Program-made: the position numbers and the translations under genes
The notes under the pieces: generated by a model
What the model was told of the DNA's origin: nothing
The model's input: the letters and a program-made list of their open reading frames with translations, nothing else
The model's database searches: none
DNA from: a virus
Virus record (IMG/VR): IMGVR_UViG_3300042402_001052
Span: 1-21,680 of that record
Direction: 5' to 3' (one strand)
DNA length: 21,680 nucleotides
Part shown: positions 1 through 8,578 of the stretch, in pieces
How positions within the stretch are numbered: the stretch's first letter is position 1
Layout: every line of letters starts with the position of its first letter

Positions 1-876
1 GCTGGTGGCGCATTAGGAGAGGGAGTAAGTGTTCTTGCTAATAAGATGGGTTCAAGTAAGCTTGGTAATTATGTATCAGGTATATTTGGTGATCAGGCAG
101 ACCAAGCATTTAAGGTATTAGAAAGAGTTGGTAGATTATCTGCTCGTGGATTTGGTGAGGTTCCTCAGGAAACAGCTGAAGAGCTTGCTAACATATACAT
201 GAACTCTTCTAACTTTGAAGAGATGATGTCTAAGGCATCTGAGTCTTTTGGTTCGTTTGATAAGATACAGCAGTTTGTAATATCTTCATTTATTCTTGGT
301 TCAGCATTTGGCGCAGCTTCTACGTCATCTGCTAAGAAAGCATACGAAACTATGCCTGATGATAAAAGAAAACAAGTAGACCAAGTATTATCTCAGTTAA
401 AGTCTGACATGAATAAAGGTCAGCAGGCTGCAAATAACTATGCTGAAACAATGACTCAGCGTGAGGATGTTAAAGAAAAAATCGATAAAGATGATAAAGA
501 AAACAAGCCAGGGGTATCAGGTGAAGAGCGAGTCGGGGAAAAACCTGTCGAAGAGCAACCTGTCACTGAAGGCAGCAAAGAAACGCCTAGCCCTAGTGGA
601 GTGGTTCAAGAAGAACAAGTCCAAGTTGAAGAAGTAACACCTGAGGAAAAAATTGTTGCTGAGACAAATGTTCCTTTAGAGCCGTCTGAATCTGATATGT
701 TTAATGACCTACAATCTATAAGTGAGATTAAAAATCCTGCTGATAAGCGTAGAGCTATTGATGAATTTAATGCTAAGTATGACGGTCAGTATAAAAGAAT
801 GTCAAAAATTGATACTAACTTTGATAGTATTGTAAGGAACCTGAAAAAGAATAACTTAATTAATATAGATTGCTAA
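1..876 (+). CDS. Large virion-associated protein, C-terminal part (partial, cut by left edge)
   Basis: The reading frame is open to the first base of the window, so the ATG at 46 is probably internal and this is the 3' end of a longer gene. The visible part starts with Gly/Ala-rich, mildly hydrophobic helix-like sequence. About nt 280-325 encode a hydrophobic stretch (FVISSFILGSAFGAAS). A Glu/Pro/Val-rich low-complexity linker spans about nt 510-690, and a charged C-terminal tail follows. This composition and its place just before a 1459-residue protein in the same operon fit an internal virion or ejection protein, but no named domain is recognised. The stop is separated by 1 nt from the ferritin start, so translation is probably coupled. 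Function is inferred from context only. Confidence 0.6.
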   Translation, partial: AGGALGEGVSVLANKMGSSKLGNYVSGIFGDQADQAFKVLERVGRLSARGFGEVPQETAEELANIYMNSSNFEEMMSKASESFGSFDKIQQFVISSFILGSAFGAASTSSAKKAYETMPDDKRKQVDQVLSQLKSDMNKGQQAANNYAETMTQREDVKEKIDKDDKENKPGVSGEERVGEKPVEEQPVTEGSKETPSPSGVVQEEQVQVEEVTPEEKIVAETNVPLEPSESDMFNDLQSISEIKNPADKRRAIDEFNAKYDGQYKRMSKIDTNFDSIVRNLKKNNLINIDC

Positions 877-877
877 A

Positions 878-1345
878 ATGAAAAAGCTATTGACAAAAGA
901 AGAAGTTGAGTTAATCAACTCTTTAGGACATGAAGAACTTAAGGCAAGCCAAACATATCTTCATTTATCTAACTGTATGAAGACTATTGGTTTCTTTGGG
1001 GCTGAGAAATTCTTCATGAATGAGTCTAATAGTGAGCGTGAGCATTTTAACGGCTTAGAAGCGTTCATGAATGATATGAATGAGCAGATTGAAGTTCGCA
1101 CATTAGAGGCTATCAGCGTTGAAGCTGAGGAACTAATGGAGGCATTCGAGGTTGCTATGGAAATGGAGATGGACCTTCTTGCTAAGTATGAAGCTGCTTG
1201 GGATAAATGTAGCCCTAAAATGAAACCTCTTATCCACCACTACATTGAGAAACAAGTAGAAAGCGTTGGAGAGTACGGTGATTTAATTGCTCGTCTAAGC
1301 AGAACTAATGAACCTATTTTCATTGATCAAGAACTAGGAAAATAA
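878..1345 (+). CDS. Ferritin (non-haem, FtnA-like)
   Basis: This 155-residue protein has the four-helix ferritin pattern. By eye it aligns with bacterial FtnA (about 165 residues). E20 in the first helix matches the first ferroxidase glutamate. E53 and H56 form the ExxH pair of helix B. A Glu near 95-97 fits helix C. Y122, Q126 and E128 match the YxxxQxE pattern of helix D. The C-terminal FIDQEL (148-153) closely resembles the FIDKEL end of E. coli FtnA. Ferritins oxidise Fe(II) and store it in a 24-subunit shell, also limiting oxidative damage. The gene sits 1 nt after one virion-type gene and 1 nt before another, so it is probably expressed late. Whether it forms a shell in the cell or joins the particle cannot be told from sequence. 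Family call is confident; role in the phage is open. Confidence 0.88.
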   Translation: MKKLLTKEEVELINSLGHEELKASQTYLHLSNCMKTIGFFGAEKFFMNESNSEREHFNGLEAFMNDMNEQIEVRTLEAISVEAEELMEAFEVAMEMEMDLLAKYEAAWDKCSPKMKPLIHHYIEKQVESVGEYGDLIARLSRTNEPIFIDQELGK

Positions 1346-1346
1346 C

Positions 1347-4300
1347 ATGGCTAAAGACCCTTGTAAATACCAATTACCTGGATCAGACGTATGGATGTCT
1401 GAATTAGAATTCAAGAAAGCTTTGGTTGACGGACTGCTCGACCAATTGGTTATGGATTCAGGCGTATCTATTCCTTCGTTAAAGGGGTTTTCACCTGAGC
1501 CAAAGCGTGCTGAATCATTTAAGTTACGTGGTGCTAGAGGTGCTAAGATGACTGAAGATGCTGGCTTAAAATCAAGTGGATTTGATCCTAATGATAATTT
1601 ATTTTCTAAACCTGATTTGGCTAAAAATACCAATTTTGGATGGAGGACAATGGGTACTGATGAATTCAACTCATTGGCATCTGGAGAAAAGAAATACGAA
1701 GGAGGCGCTCCAGAAGGTGGCAATTGGATATCAGGTGTTCCTGAATCTTCTGCTAAGTTTGGTGGAGAGGGTAAAGTTATGGTTGAGTTTGGAGGCATTG
1801 ATATTAAAGGTGGAGAAAATATGTCTGCCGGATCTACTGCTGATAGAAACAACGTAACGAAAGTTTGGAAATACAATTCTGATACAAAACAATTTGAAGA
1901 AGCTCCTGAGCTATTAGATGCTATTAAAAATGGCTCTAAATTAGAAGCGCCTTCAGAAAAAACTAATGATGATAAGATTTCAGAATTACAAAACCAAATA
2001 GACGAAATCTTTGATAAAAGCATTCCTGCGCTAGAAGAAAAGCTGAAAAAGACAAAAGATGAATATGGTCTTTTTGCTGATGGATATAGCTTAGAGGCTA
2101 TAAACAAACAAAGAGAACTTTATAAATCAAATGATGTTGATATCGATGAGTTGTTAACTGATGAGCAAAAATCTATCATTGGTGAGATGCAATCTCTTCA
2201 AGATAAGTCTGATGAATTAGAAGATAGAATATCAGATTTAGATGAGGAAGAAGTTACTACTAAATCATACGAAGACCTAGCTAATAAGATTAGAAACATT
2301 AAGATTGACACTAGAGGTACGGCTATGTCCTCTTTGCCTGGATTGGTTGAAGCATGGAACTTAGCAGTTGAGGCTGCCGCTAAAGCTGTTGAGGTTGCTG
2401 GCGCTACAGCTGATGCTTTACAAAAAGGTATTGCTGCCGCAGAAAAAGCATTCAAGGAATCTGATTTCTACAAATCTCTTAAAGACAGAGATGAGAGATT
2501 GAGATACATGAATGATTTAAGAAACGGCATTCAACAGACCTTAGAAGAAAAGAAACCTACTGGAAAACAAAAGAAGGCAGGTAAGGAATTCAAGGAGAAA
2601 GTAGAAAGAGCTACAAGCGTAACTCGTGATGATAAAGTCATCTTAATGAAAGAGATGGACCTTTTAAAACGTGAATTAAGAATACGTCAGGGATCATCTA
2701 AACAAGCGGCAAAAGTACTTCAAGAAATGAAAGAAGCCGTAAAGAATTTTGTTAAAACAGCCCTTCCTAAAGAACAGTATTCTAAAACTGAGATTAATTC
2801 ATTAATGAATGCTATATACAAAGCTAAAGATGAAAAGAGTTTAGAAAAGGCTATACTTAAAGTATATGATTTAATTGATAAAAAGAACGAGCAAACAAGA
2901 AAGAAAAAAGTATCTGATATCAAGAAAAAGATTAAGGATAAAAGAACCCTATATACCAAAGTAAACGGCAAATGGAAAGGTAAAGTTTCTGTTGATTCTC
3001 AAAATGAATTCAATGAGTTTATAGGTCAATTGTCTGACTTAGATTCAATGTCAATGGAGGAGCTTGTTGAAGTTGAAGAAATTATCAATGGCATTGTCGA
3101 AAATGGTAAAGCTGACTTTAATAGACTTAAGGCTATTCAGGAGGACAGAAAGATGCGTGATGCTGCTGATATGCTAGAGGAACTAGCAGGTGAACCTGAT
3201 GCTATACTATCTGACAATGAAGCCGTAGAAAATTTCTTAGATCAAGCAGAAGGTGGATACGTGATTATTGACGGTAAAATGTACAATAAGAGTTCGTATG
3301 CTAAAAGCCCTTACAAAAACAAAGTAAATCCTGAACCTATTGATGGTCCTGTTAAAGGATACAAGGCTAAGAACTTACCTGAAATAAAAAGAATCCTTGA
3401 TCAAAAGGGGACACCTTTATCAAAGTTAAGATACAATCTTAAAAGATCTGTTGTATTAGATAATATGTATGGATACCTACAAAAAATAGGTAAAGATGCA
3501 CCTAAAATAACTGAGTTTATAAATAAAAATATCATTGAGCCCGTACAAGATTATTTTATTGACTCTCAAGTTGCATTTAAAAATAGGATGGATTCTTACA
3601 GAAAAGGTCTTAAGGATATATTTGGAAGCGAGAAAGCAGCAAGAAACAGATTAAATGAAAAATCACCTGTAAATCCACTAAGAGAAAGTAGAAAGCAAGG
3701 AGTTGATGTAAATAATTCTATGCTTGTTTCTATGTACAATGTATCTCGTACAGAAAATGGCATGGAGAGATTAGAGAAGTCAGGTGTTGATGCTCAAGAT
3801 TTAGTTGACTACATAGAGTCAAATGAAGACCTTCTTGATTATGCTAATTTCTTAGTGGACCAATATAATGAGATGAGAGCAGAATATGAGCCTACTTATA
3901 TTTCTGTTACAGGAATGCCATTCCCTGAAGGTTATTATTACCCTACTTATTCAGAGGCAAATTTTGACGATGACACATTATCTATTTCGGACATAATAGA
4001 TGATCAAGGTAATTTTGGCGCGTTAAATGCTATGGCAAATAACCTTAAGCGAAGAACTGATAAAACAGGAGAATTGAATACTTCACTTGGAGCAGAAGAG
4101 GTATTCATTGATTATGTTAAAAACATGGAAAGAGCTAAGGCTTTGATTCCTGTTGCTAGAGCTGCAAATCAATTATTTGCTCAACAAAATAGACCTTACT
4201 TAGTAGAGAAAATTAATGCTGAAGAATTAGCTGATTTACAAAAGCAATTAGCTGTTATATTTACTGGCAAAAGACCACCTAAAGTATATGGTGAACAAGC

Positions 4301-5726
4301 TACAAATGCTTTTATGAACCTTACGGTAATAGGGACATTAGGATTTAAGTTAAAATCAATACCTACTCAGTTAGCTTCATTTGTAAACTTTTGGGGTCAA
4401 GGAATTGAAGACGGTATTAACCCACTTAAAGTTATTTCATCTTTTCCATCTAATGCAGTTGAAAGGCAGTTTTTAACAGAAGTTGCATCTAGTCCATATC
4501 TAAAAGAAAGAAGACAAGGTACATCTTTGGATTTGGAAGTTAAAAGGATATTAAACACAAAAAATAAAACTGCTTTTGAAAGACAACTTAAAAAAGTATA
4601 TGAATCTGGTATGAAGCTTCCAGGTTTTGCTGATTACTTATCTAATATTTCACCATTAGGTGGAGGTGGTTCATATGCTATTGCTCAATTGAGAAATGAA
4701 CTAGCTAAAGGACTTTCATTAGAAGAAGCAAAAAGAAATGCTTTTAGAAAATATGTTAAGGCGGTAGAGGAAACTCAACAACCATCTACAGAAGACTACA
4801 CTTCATCTTTTCAAAGATCTACCTTTGGACGTATGCTTAGCACATACAAAACATCACAAATTGGTTTTGCTAGAAAAATAGTAAAAGGATTTAGAACGCT
4901 TGGTGATTCAAATGCTACAGATAAACAAAAAGTTCAGGCTTATTATGAAATAATATACTACAGTTTATTTAGTTCTGTTTTATTTAGCTTGATATCAAAT
5001 GCAGGTGGTAGAGTTTTATTTGGTCCTGAAGGAGATGATGAAGAATTCAACGAAGAAGCTAGAGTAATTTATGATTTAGTTATGGATCAAATGCAATCTG
5101 TAGCTCAAGGTTTTGGTACGCCAGGATTTGTATTGGATCAAGCTATTAATCATGCTAGACAGGATGATTGGAAAAACAATGTTCCATTAATTGATTTCTT
5201 GTTGAATATTTCTGAAGCAGGTTCAAGTGTATTTAACAGATATGTAAATGATGAGCTTTATCAGTATGAAAGTGATGGCGAAATATTTGATGCTAAAATA
5301 TCTCCTGAAGAACGATTAAGATTCCTTGAGGAAATGGGTCTTGCTGCTGAAGGCGGTGATGGATACTTAGAAAAAGTAGAGCAAATGTATCGTGATGCTT
5401 CTGTGTGGAGAAGAATGAGCGAGAAAGAAAGAAATCAATTGCTTAAAACAGCTCAAGTTAAAAACATAGTTAAACAGGCTGAAGATTTCTATGAATACTC
5501 TAAAGGAAATAAATCGTTTATGGATGCATTCATGGGATACGAAGAAGATTACTTTAAGTCAGCAAAATCTAGAAACAAAACTGACTATATATTTAAGTTC
5601 TTTGTTGGTGAGGATTACATTCCTAATAAAAAAGAAAGAAACAAATCACCTGAATATATTGGAGAAGAAATGGAGCCTAGAGAAATAAAAGAGAACGAAA
5701 TACCAGAATCGGAAATCAATAACTAG
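1347..5726 (+). CDS. Giant internal virion / ejection-type protein (1459 aa)
   Basis: The largest gene of the window encodes a multidomain protein. Residues about 97-185 hold R100, then DEF..L..G, then W127-I-S129, then a beta-rich GKVMVEF stretch. This order resembles small ADP-ribosyltransferase-like domains carried by phage polyproteins, but the likeness is weak. Residues about 206-300 and 380-530 are highly charged and predicted coiled coil. An Ala-rich amphipathic helix lies at 333-370. Residues about 985-1225 contain two hydrophobic segments (990-1012 and 1199-1225) and resemble the C-terminal region of large phage polyproteins that are packaged and injected. The C-terminus is acidic. 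It follows the ferritin gene by 1 nt, and a 52-nt spacer separates it from the next gene. A role in DNA ejection, with possible membrane insertion, is inferred from size, composition and position. Confidence 0.6.
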   Translation: MAKDPCKYQLPGSDVWMSELEFKKALVDGLLDQLVMDSGVSIPSLKGFSPEPKRAESFKLRGARGAKMTEDAGLKSSGFDPNDNLFSKPDLAKNTNFGWRTMGTDEFNSLASGEKKYEGGAPEGGNWISGVPESSAKFGGEGKVMVEFGGIDIKGGENMSAGSTADRNNVTKVWKYNSDTKQFEEAPELLDAIKNGSKLEAPSEKTNDDKISELQNQIDEIFDKSIPALEEKLKKTKDEYGLFADGYSLEAINKQRELYKSNDVDIDELLTDEQKSIIGEMQSLQDKSDELEDRISDLDEEEVTTKSYEDLANKIRNIKIDTRGTAMSSLPGLVEAWNLAVEAAAKAVEVAGATADALQKGIAAAEKAFKESDFYKSLKDRDERLRYMNDLRNGIQQTLEEKKPTGKQKKAGKEFKEKVERATSVTRDDKVILMKEMDLLKRELRIRQGSSKQAAKVLQEMKEAVKNFVKTALPKEQYSKTEINSLMNAIYKAKDEKSLEKAILKVYDLIDKKNEQTRKKKVSDIKKKIKDKRTLYTKVNGKWKGKVSVDSQNEFNEFIGQLSDLDSMSMEELVEVEEIINGIVENGKADFNRLKAIQEDRKMRDAADMLEELAGEPDAILSDNEAVENFLDQAEGGYVIIDGKMYNKSSYAKSPYKNKVNPEPIDGPVKGYKAKNLPEIKRILDQKGTPLSKLRYNLKRSVVLDNMYGYLQKIGKDAPKITEFINKNIIEPVQDYFIDSQVAFKNRMDSYRKGLKDIFGSEKAARNRLNEKSPVNPLRESRKQGVDVNNSMLVSMYNVSRTENGMERLEKSGVDAQDLVDYIESNEDLLDYANFLVDQYNEMRAEYEPTYISVTGMPFPEGYYYPTYSEANFDDDTLSISDIIDDQGNFGALNAMANNLKRRTDKTGELNTSLGAEEVFIDYVKNMERAKALIPVARAANQLFAQQNRPYLVEKINAEELADLQKQLAVIFTGKRPPKVYGEQATNAFMNLTVIGTLGFKLKSIPTQLASFVNFWGQGIEDGINPLKVISSFPSNAVERQFLTEVASSPYLKERRQGTSLDLEVKRILNTKNKTAFERQLKKVYESGMKLPGFADYLSNISPLGGGGSYAIAQLRNELAKGLSLEEAKRNAFRKYVKAVEETQQPSTEDYTSSFQRSTFGRMLSTYKTSQIGFARKIVKGFRTLGDSNATDKQKVQAYYEIIYYSLFSSVLFSLISNAGGRVLFGPEGDDEEFNEEARVIYDLVMDQMQSVAQGFGTPGFVLDQAINHARQDDWKNNVPLIDFLLNISEAGSSVFNRYVNDELYQYESDGEIFDAKISPEERLRFLEEMGLAAEGGDGYLEKVEQMYRDASVWRRMSEKERNQLLKTAQVKNIVKQAEDFYEYSKGNKSFMDAFMGYEEDYFKSAKSRNKTDYIFKFFVGEDYIPNKKERNKSPEYIGEEMEPREIKENEIPESEINN

Positions 5727-5755
5727 CTCTAAAATAAGTACAAGTAAATAAAACT

Positions 5756-5763
5756 TAAATTTG
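5756..5763 (+). promoter_or_regulatory. Possible Bacteroidota -7 promoter element
   Basis: TAAATTTG matches the Bacteroidota -7 consensus TAnnTTTG and lies 15 nt before the start codon at 5779, in the only sizeable spacer of the left structural region. No TTG is seen 17-23 nt upstream, so the -33 element is missing or degenerate. If real, it would give the cysteine-rich and tail-fibre genes their own late transcript with a very short leader. Confidence 0.35.
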
Positions 5764-5778
5764 TAACAATAACAAAAA

Positions 5779-6528
5779 ATGGCAACACCTATTAACAATC
5801 CATTCAAAGCTTCGTTACTCGTTGACGGATGTAGTTCATTAGAGGTATCTTGCGACTGCAAAAAGATTACTTTCAAGGACACATCTAACTATACGACTAA
5901 CGATTTGCCTGGTCATGAATCAGCTGACTTTACTAGCCGTACTATTACGATAACTCGTGGTGACGGTAGTTCGTACATCATGGCTACGTCTGATATTGCT
6001 AATAGGGATTTCACCATACCTCCTCACAATATTTCTAACAACACGTTTTCGTATTCATTTACGAACACTGATGAGGATGGTCTATGGAAAGTTGAATTAT
6101 GTACTTATCCTAATTGGCAAAATGATGTATTCTATCAAGCGTTCCTTAAGCCGATTGTGCTCCGCAATGGTGTCCTTTATCAGGCTGTTGGTTCTTCTAC
6201 CGCTGTCGATCCTGCTCTTGATACGAACCACACTTATTGGTCTGTCTATACTGATACTAGCGATTGCAGCGACACTCGTTACTGTACTTCGCAAACGATT
6301 GTAATTACCTGCATCTCTATTGAAAACTGCTACCGTAAGGCTGTTGCCGATGCGTTCTGTGGTATGCAAAGTAACCCTTGTAAAGATATGTGTGACAACA
6401 AATCATTTATGAAGGCTATGAAGATGAGAATTACTTTAGATGGATTAGAATTCGCTGCTTGTGCTTTTGACTGGGTTAACGCTCAGAAGCATATGGATAT
6501 ACTTAAATCACTTTGTTGCTGTAACTAA
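5779..6528 (+). CDS. Cysteine-rich virion-type protein 1
   Basis: This 249-residue protein carries 15 cysteines. Three are near the N-terminus (C18, C25, C27), a cluster lies in the second half, and the protein ends CCCN. The middle is beta-rich with many Thr and Ser. Residues about 117-155 (YQAFLKP, VLYQAVGSS, HTYWSVY) look like a carbohydrate-binding-type or fibre-type repeat element, as in many tail proteins. The ATG follows an A-rich leader, typical for Bacteroidota genes. The stop overlaps the next start by 1 nt (TAATG), tying it to a second cysteine-rich protein. It is probably a structural part of the tail or neck, where the cysteines might bind metal or form disulfides. I do not recognise a named family. 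Confidence 0.6.
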   Translation: MATPINNPFKASLLVDGCSSLEVSCDCKKITFKDTSNYTTNDLPGHESADFTSRTITITRGDGSSYIMATSDIANRDFTIPPHNISNNTFSYSFTNTDEDGLWKVELCTYPNWQNDVFYQAFLKPIVLRNGVLYQAVGSSTAVDPALDTNHTYWSVYTDTSDCSDTRYCTSQTIVITCISIENCYRKAVADAFCGMQSNPCKDMCDNKSFMKAMKMRITLDGLEFAACAFDWVNAQKHMDILKSLCCCN

Positions 6529-7463
6529 TGTCTTGTAACTGTAATCACACTCCCAACTGCACTGAGGTATCTACTTGCCTATGTGGAGTCGTAATGGATA
6601 TTTACGACAGCGGATTTTTTGTTGAATCTGTTGTATTTAATACGTATTCAGACGGAAATAGTACGTTTTTTGAAACTACTCAGGAGACGGTATTTAATCC
6701 TCCTATAGCATCTCCGTTACAAATGATTTACAATAATGTCGATGATCAATGGGAGATTTACTTTGCTGGTCCAAGTGGAAATATTGGATTTGGCGCTTAC
6801 GTAACTACTTCTATTTGTCCTACTACAGACTGCGGTTGGGTATTAGATGAATTTGTTGTTGCACCGACATACTCAATAAAAGTTAGATCTAATAATTGCG
6901 GATGTTGTGATGAGTCATTAAATATTGAATTGACTTATTTAGGAGATGATTATTCTGCTACTGCTGAAATTGTAAAGGATGAAAATGGAAATACATTAGC
7001 ATCGAATGGATATAATTATTATACGTTTACAATATATGTAGACGATGAGCCAATGATTTTCTTTGTAAACTACAATGGAAACTATTGGACTGTAAATGAA
7101 GGATCAATTGATGGGACTAGCTATACTAAATTAAATAGTGACAATGATTGTCCATTTGGACCGTATAAAGTTGACCTTGAATTCACTAGATTCTCTGTAA
7201 CAGGGGCTGAGTGTTTTGATTGCTGTAATTATTATACGCCAAGATTTAGTAATTTTATCAAGAAAAAGAAATATCAGTTAGTTGACGGTATTTCTGCTAT
7301 TCGTAGTAAAGAGCTGTTTGGCTTTAAATGCGGACCTGAATGGACTGATCTAGCGAAGCAACACTTGATACTGAATGTATTGCATTGTTTGCCTTATGGT
7401 GTTTTATGCGAAGAGACCGAGCAATGCTTAATGAATAATTTGAATGAAAACTGTAACTGTTAA
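6528..7463 (+). CDS. Cysteine-rich virion-type protein 2
   Basis: This protein of 311 residues has about 20 cysteines. They are concentrated in the first 20 residues (MSCNCN, then C11, C17, C19), in NCGCC and ECFDCC pairs in the middle, and in a C-terminal NCNC. Between the clusters the sequence is beta-rich, with Asn, Asp, Gly and aromatic residues common in tail proteins. It begins at the 1-nt overlap with the previous gene and ends 3 nt before the third cysteine-rich gene, whose N-terminus looks similar (MSCTNC). Shared CxC and CxxC ends across three neighbours suggest the same assembly or metal-binding mechanism. Exact function is unknown; a structural role is inferred from operon position. 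Confidence 0.6.
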   Translation: MSCNCNHTPNCTEVSTCLCGVVMDIYDSGFFVESVVFNTYSDGNSTFFETTQETVFNPPIASPLQMIYNNVDDQWEIYFAGPSGNIGFGAYVTTSICPTTDCGWVLDEFVVAPTYSIKVRSNNCGCCDESLNIELTYLGDDYSATAEIVKDENGNTLASNGYNYYTFTIYVDDEPMIFFVNYNGNYWTVNEGSIDGTSYTKLNSDNDCPFGPYKVDLEFTRFSVTGAECFDCCNYYTPRFSNFIKKKKYQLVDGISAIRSKELFGFKCGPEWTDLAKQHLILNVLHCLPYGVLCEETEQCLMNNLNENCNC

Positions 7464-7466
7464 GAT

Positions 7467-8018
7467 ATGAGCTGTACTAACTGCGGAAGCAAAAGCTGTT
7501 CTTGTTCTGATAACTGTCCTAATAAGACATCAGACATCACGGTATTTGATGGACAACTAAATGTATTGGAGGTTCCTTGTGGGGCTTCCTTAAACGATAT
7601 TCTAGCCTTGCTTGAGGCATACACCACTAACATGGTAAATGAATTGGATAATATGGTTAGTGTTGTAATCACTACACCTAATCCAATTGGTCTTGCTGCC
7701 GGTACGTATTCTATTCAGCAGGTGATTAATGCTATCCTTACTGCATTGACTACACTTAGCCAAGTGTATGTTGATGTAACTAAGACAGGGGCAAATACAT
7801 TGACTGCTACTCCATCGGGTGGTGTCGCTCCATATACTTATAAGTGGTTTGTTCAGGACTCTCGTGGAGATGTTAACATTTCAGGTTCATCAACAGGATC
7901 TTCGGTTTTATTGAATGGTACTAACCCTGACATCAGTGATGCACTTATTAAAGTTCGTATTACTGACGCTAACGGAAGACAATCGAACGACTGCTATTAT
8001 TTACGAATTACTATTTAA
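7467..8018 (+). CDS. Cysteine-rich N-terminus with SprB/Ig-like C-terminal domain
   Basis: The 183 residues split into three parts. Residues 1-20 contain C3, C6, C11, C13 and C17 in closely spaced pairs. Residues about 40-100 are helical with a hydrophobic pattern and may form an oligomerising segment. Residues about 100-183 form a beta-sandwich-like domain with GGVAPYTYKW and ITDANG, the hallmark of SprB/PKD-like Ig repeats of Bacteroidota surface adhesins. Phage tails often carry Ig-like domains that bind cell-surface sugars. The gene follows two other cysteine-rich genes and precedes the fibre genes, so a tail or adhesion component is likely. The match to SprB repeats is by motif only. Confidence 0.6.
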   Translation: MSCTNCGSKSCSCSDNCPNKTSDITVFDGQLNVLEVPCGASLNDILALLEAYTTNMVNELDNMVSVVITTPNPIGLAAGTYSIQQVINAILTALTTLSQVYVDVTKTGANTLTATPSGGVAPYTYKWFVQDSRGDVNISGSSTGSSVLLNGTNPDISDALIKVRITDANGRQSNDCYYLRITI

Positions 8019-8029
8019 AAAAATAAAAA

Positions 8030-8575
8030 ATGTATACTATTGATGTCATAAATAATCAACTCAAATTAACTTACTCTAATCTTGTAGAGTATTATGAGTT
8101 TCCTACTTTTAAAAGCATATCTTCTGGTTTTGACACTGTAAAAGGAAATTACTATGTTTCAATTAACTTTATTGCTAACGATAAGAACAACTCTCTTCGT
8201 TTATATTTAGTTGACATTAGTAATCAACCTTCTTGGACTGATACATCTATTGGCGCTCAAAATGCGGTAGAACAGATATCAGTATGGGCAAATATAACCA
8301 TTAAGGTTTCTCTTCCATTTGCTTCAAAAGCACCTAGAATTATTCGATCAAGTGGAGCTGCATTAACTGCTATTTCGAACTCAGTATTTTCAATTTCATT
8401 TGCTAGTACAGGAACTGCTAATGCTACAATTGTAGTAGCAGGAACATCAATAGTACTTAAACCAGGTGAAACCGTATCTTATGATGCAAGAAACGAGAAT
8501 ATATTCTTATCAGGTAATTTTTCTTACGATACTAGCGTTGCTGGATCTGAATTACTGATTGCTTATGTAATTTAA
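8030..8575 (+). CDS. Beta-rich tail-associated protein, unknown
   Basis: No family is recognised for this 181-residue protein. It is rich in Ser, Thr, Val and Ile with alternating hydrophobic positions, as in beta-sandwich or jelly-roll virion proteins. It has no signal peptide, no membrane segment and no cysteines. The start follows an AAAAAAATAAAAA leader of Bacteroidota type and the stop lies 3 nt before the tail-fibre gene. Residues about 115-180 (short Ala/Thr/Gly strands, then LKPGETVSYDA) resemble the C-terminal strands of fibre or baseplate proteins. A tail or baseplate component is inferred from position. Confidence 0.5.
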   Translation: MYTIDVINNQLKLTYSNLVEYYEFPTFKSISSGFDTVKGNYYVSINFIANDKNNSLRLYLVDISNQPSWTDTSIGAQNAVEQISVWANITIKVSLPFASKAPRIIRSSGAALTAISNSVFSISFASTGTANATIVVAGTSIVLKPGETVSYDARNENIFLSGNFSYDTSVAGSELLIAYVI

Positions 8576-8578
8576 TTT

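Noticed and set aside
1334-2107. Long minus-strand open frame (257 codons) opposite the giant virion gene
   Set aside because: It is Ser/Pro/Leu-rich with no domain or leader, and lies fully antisense to a strong plus-strand gene; a typical shadow of an AT-rich coding region.
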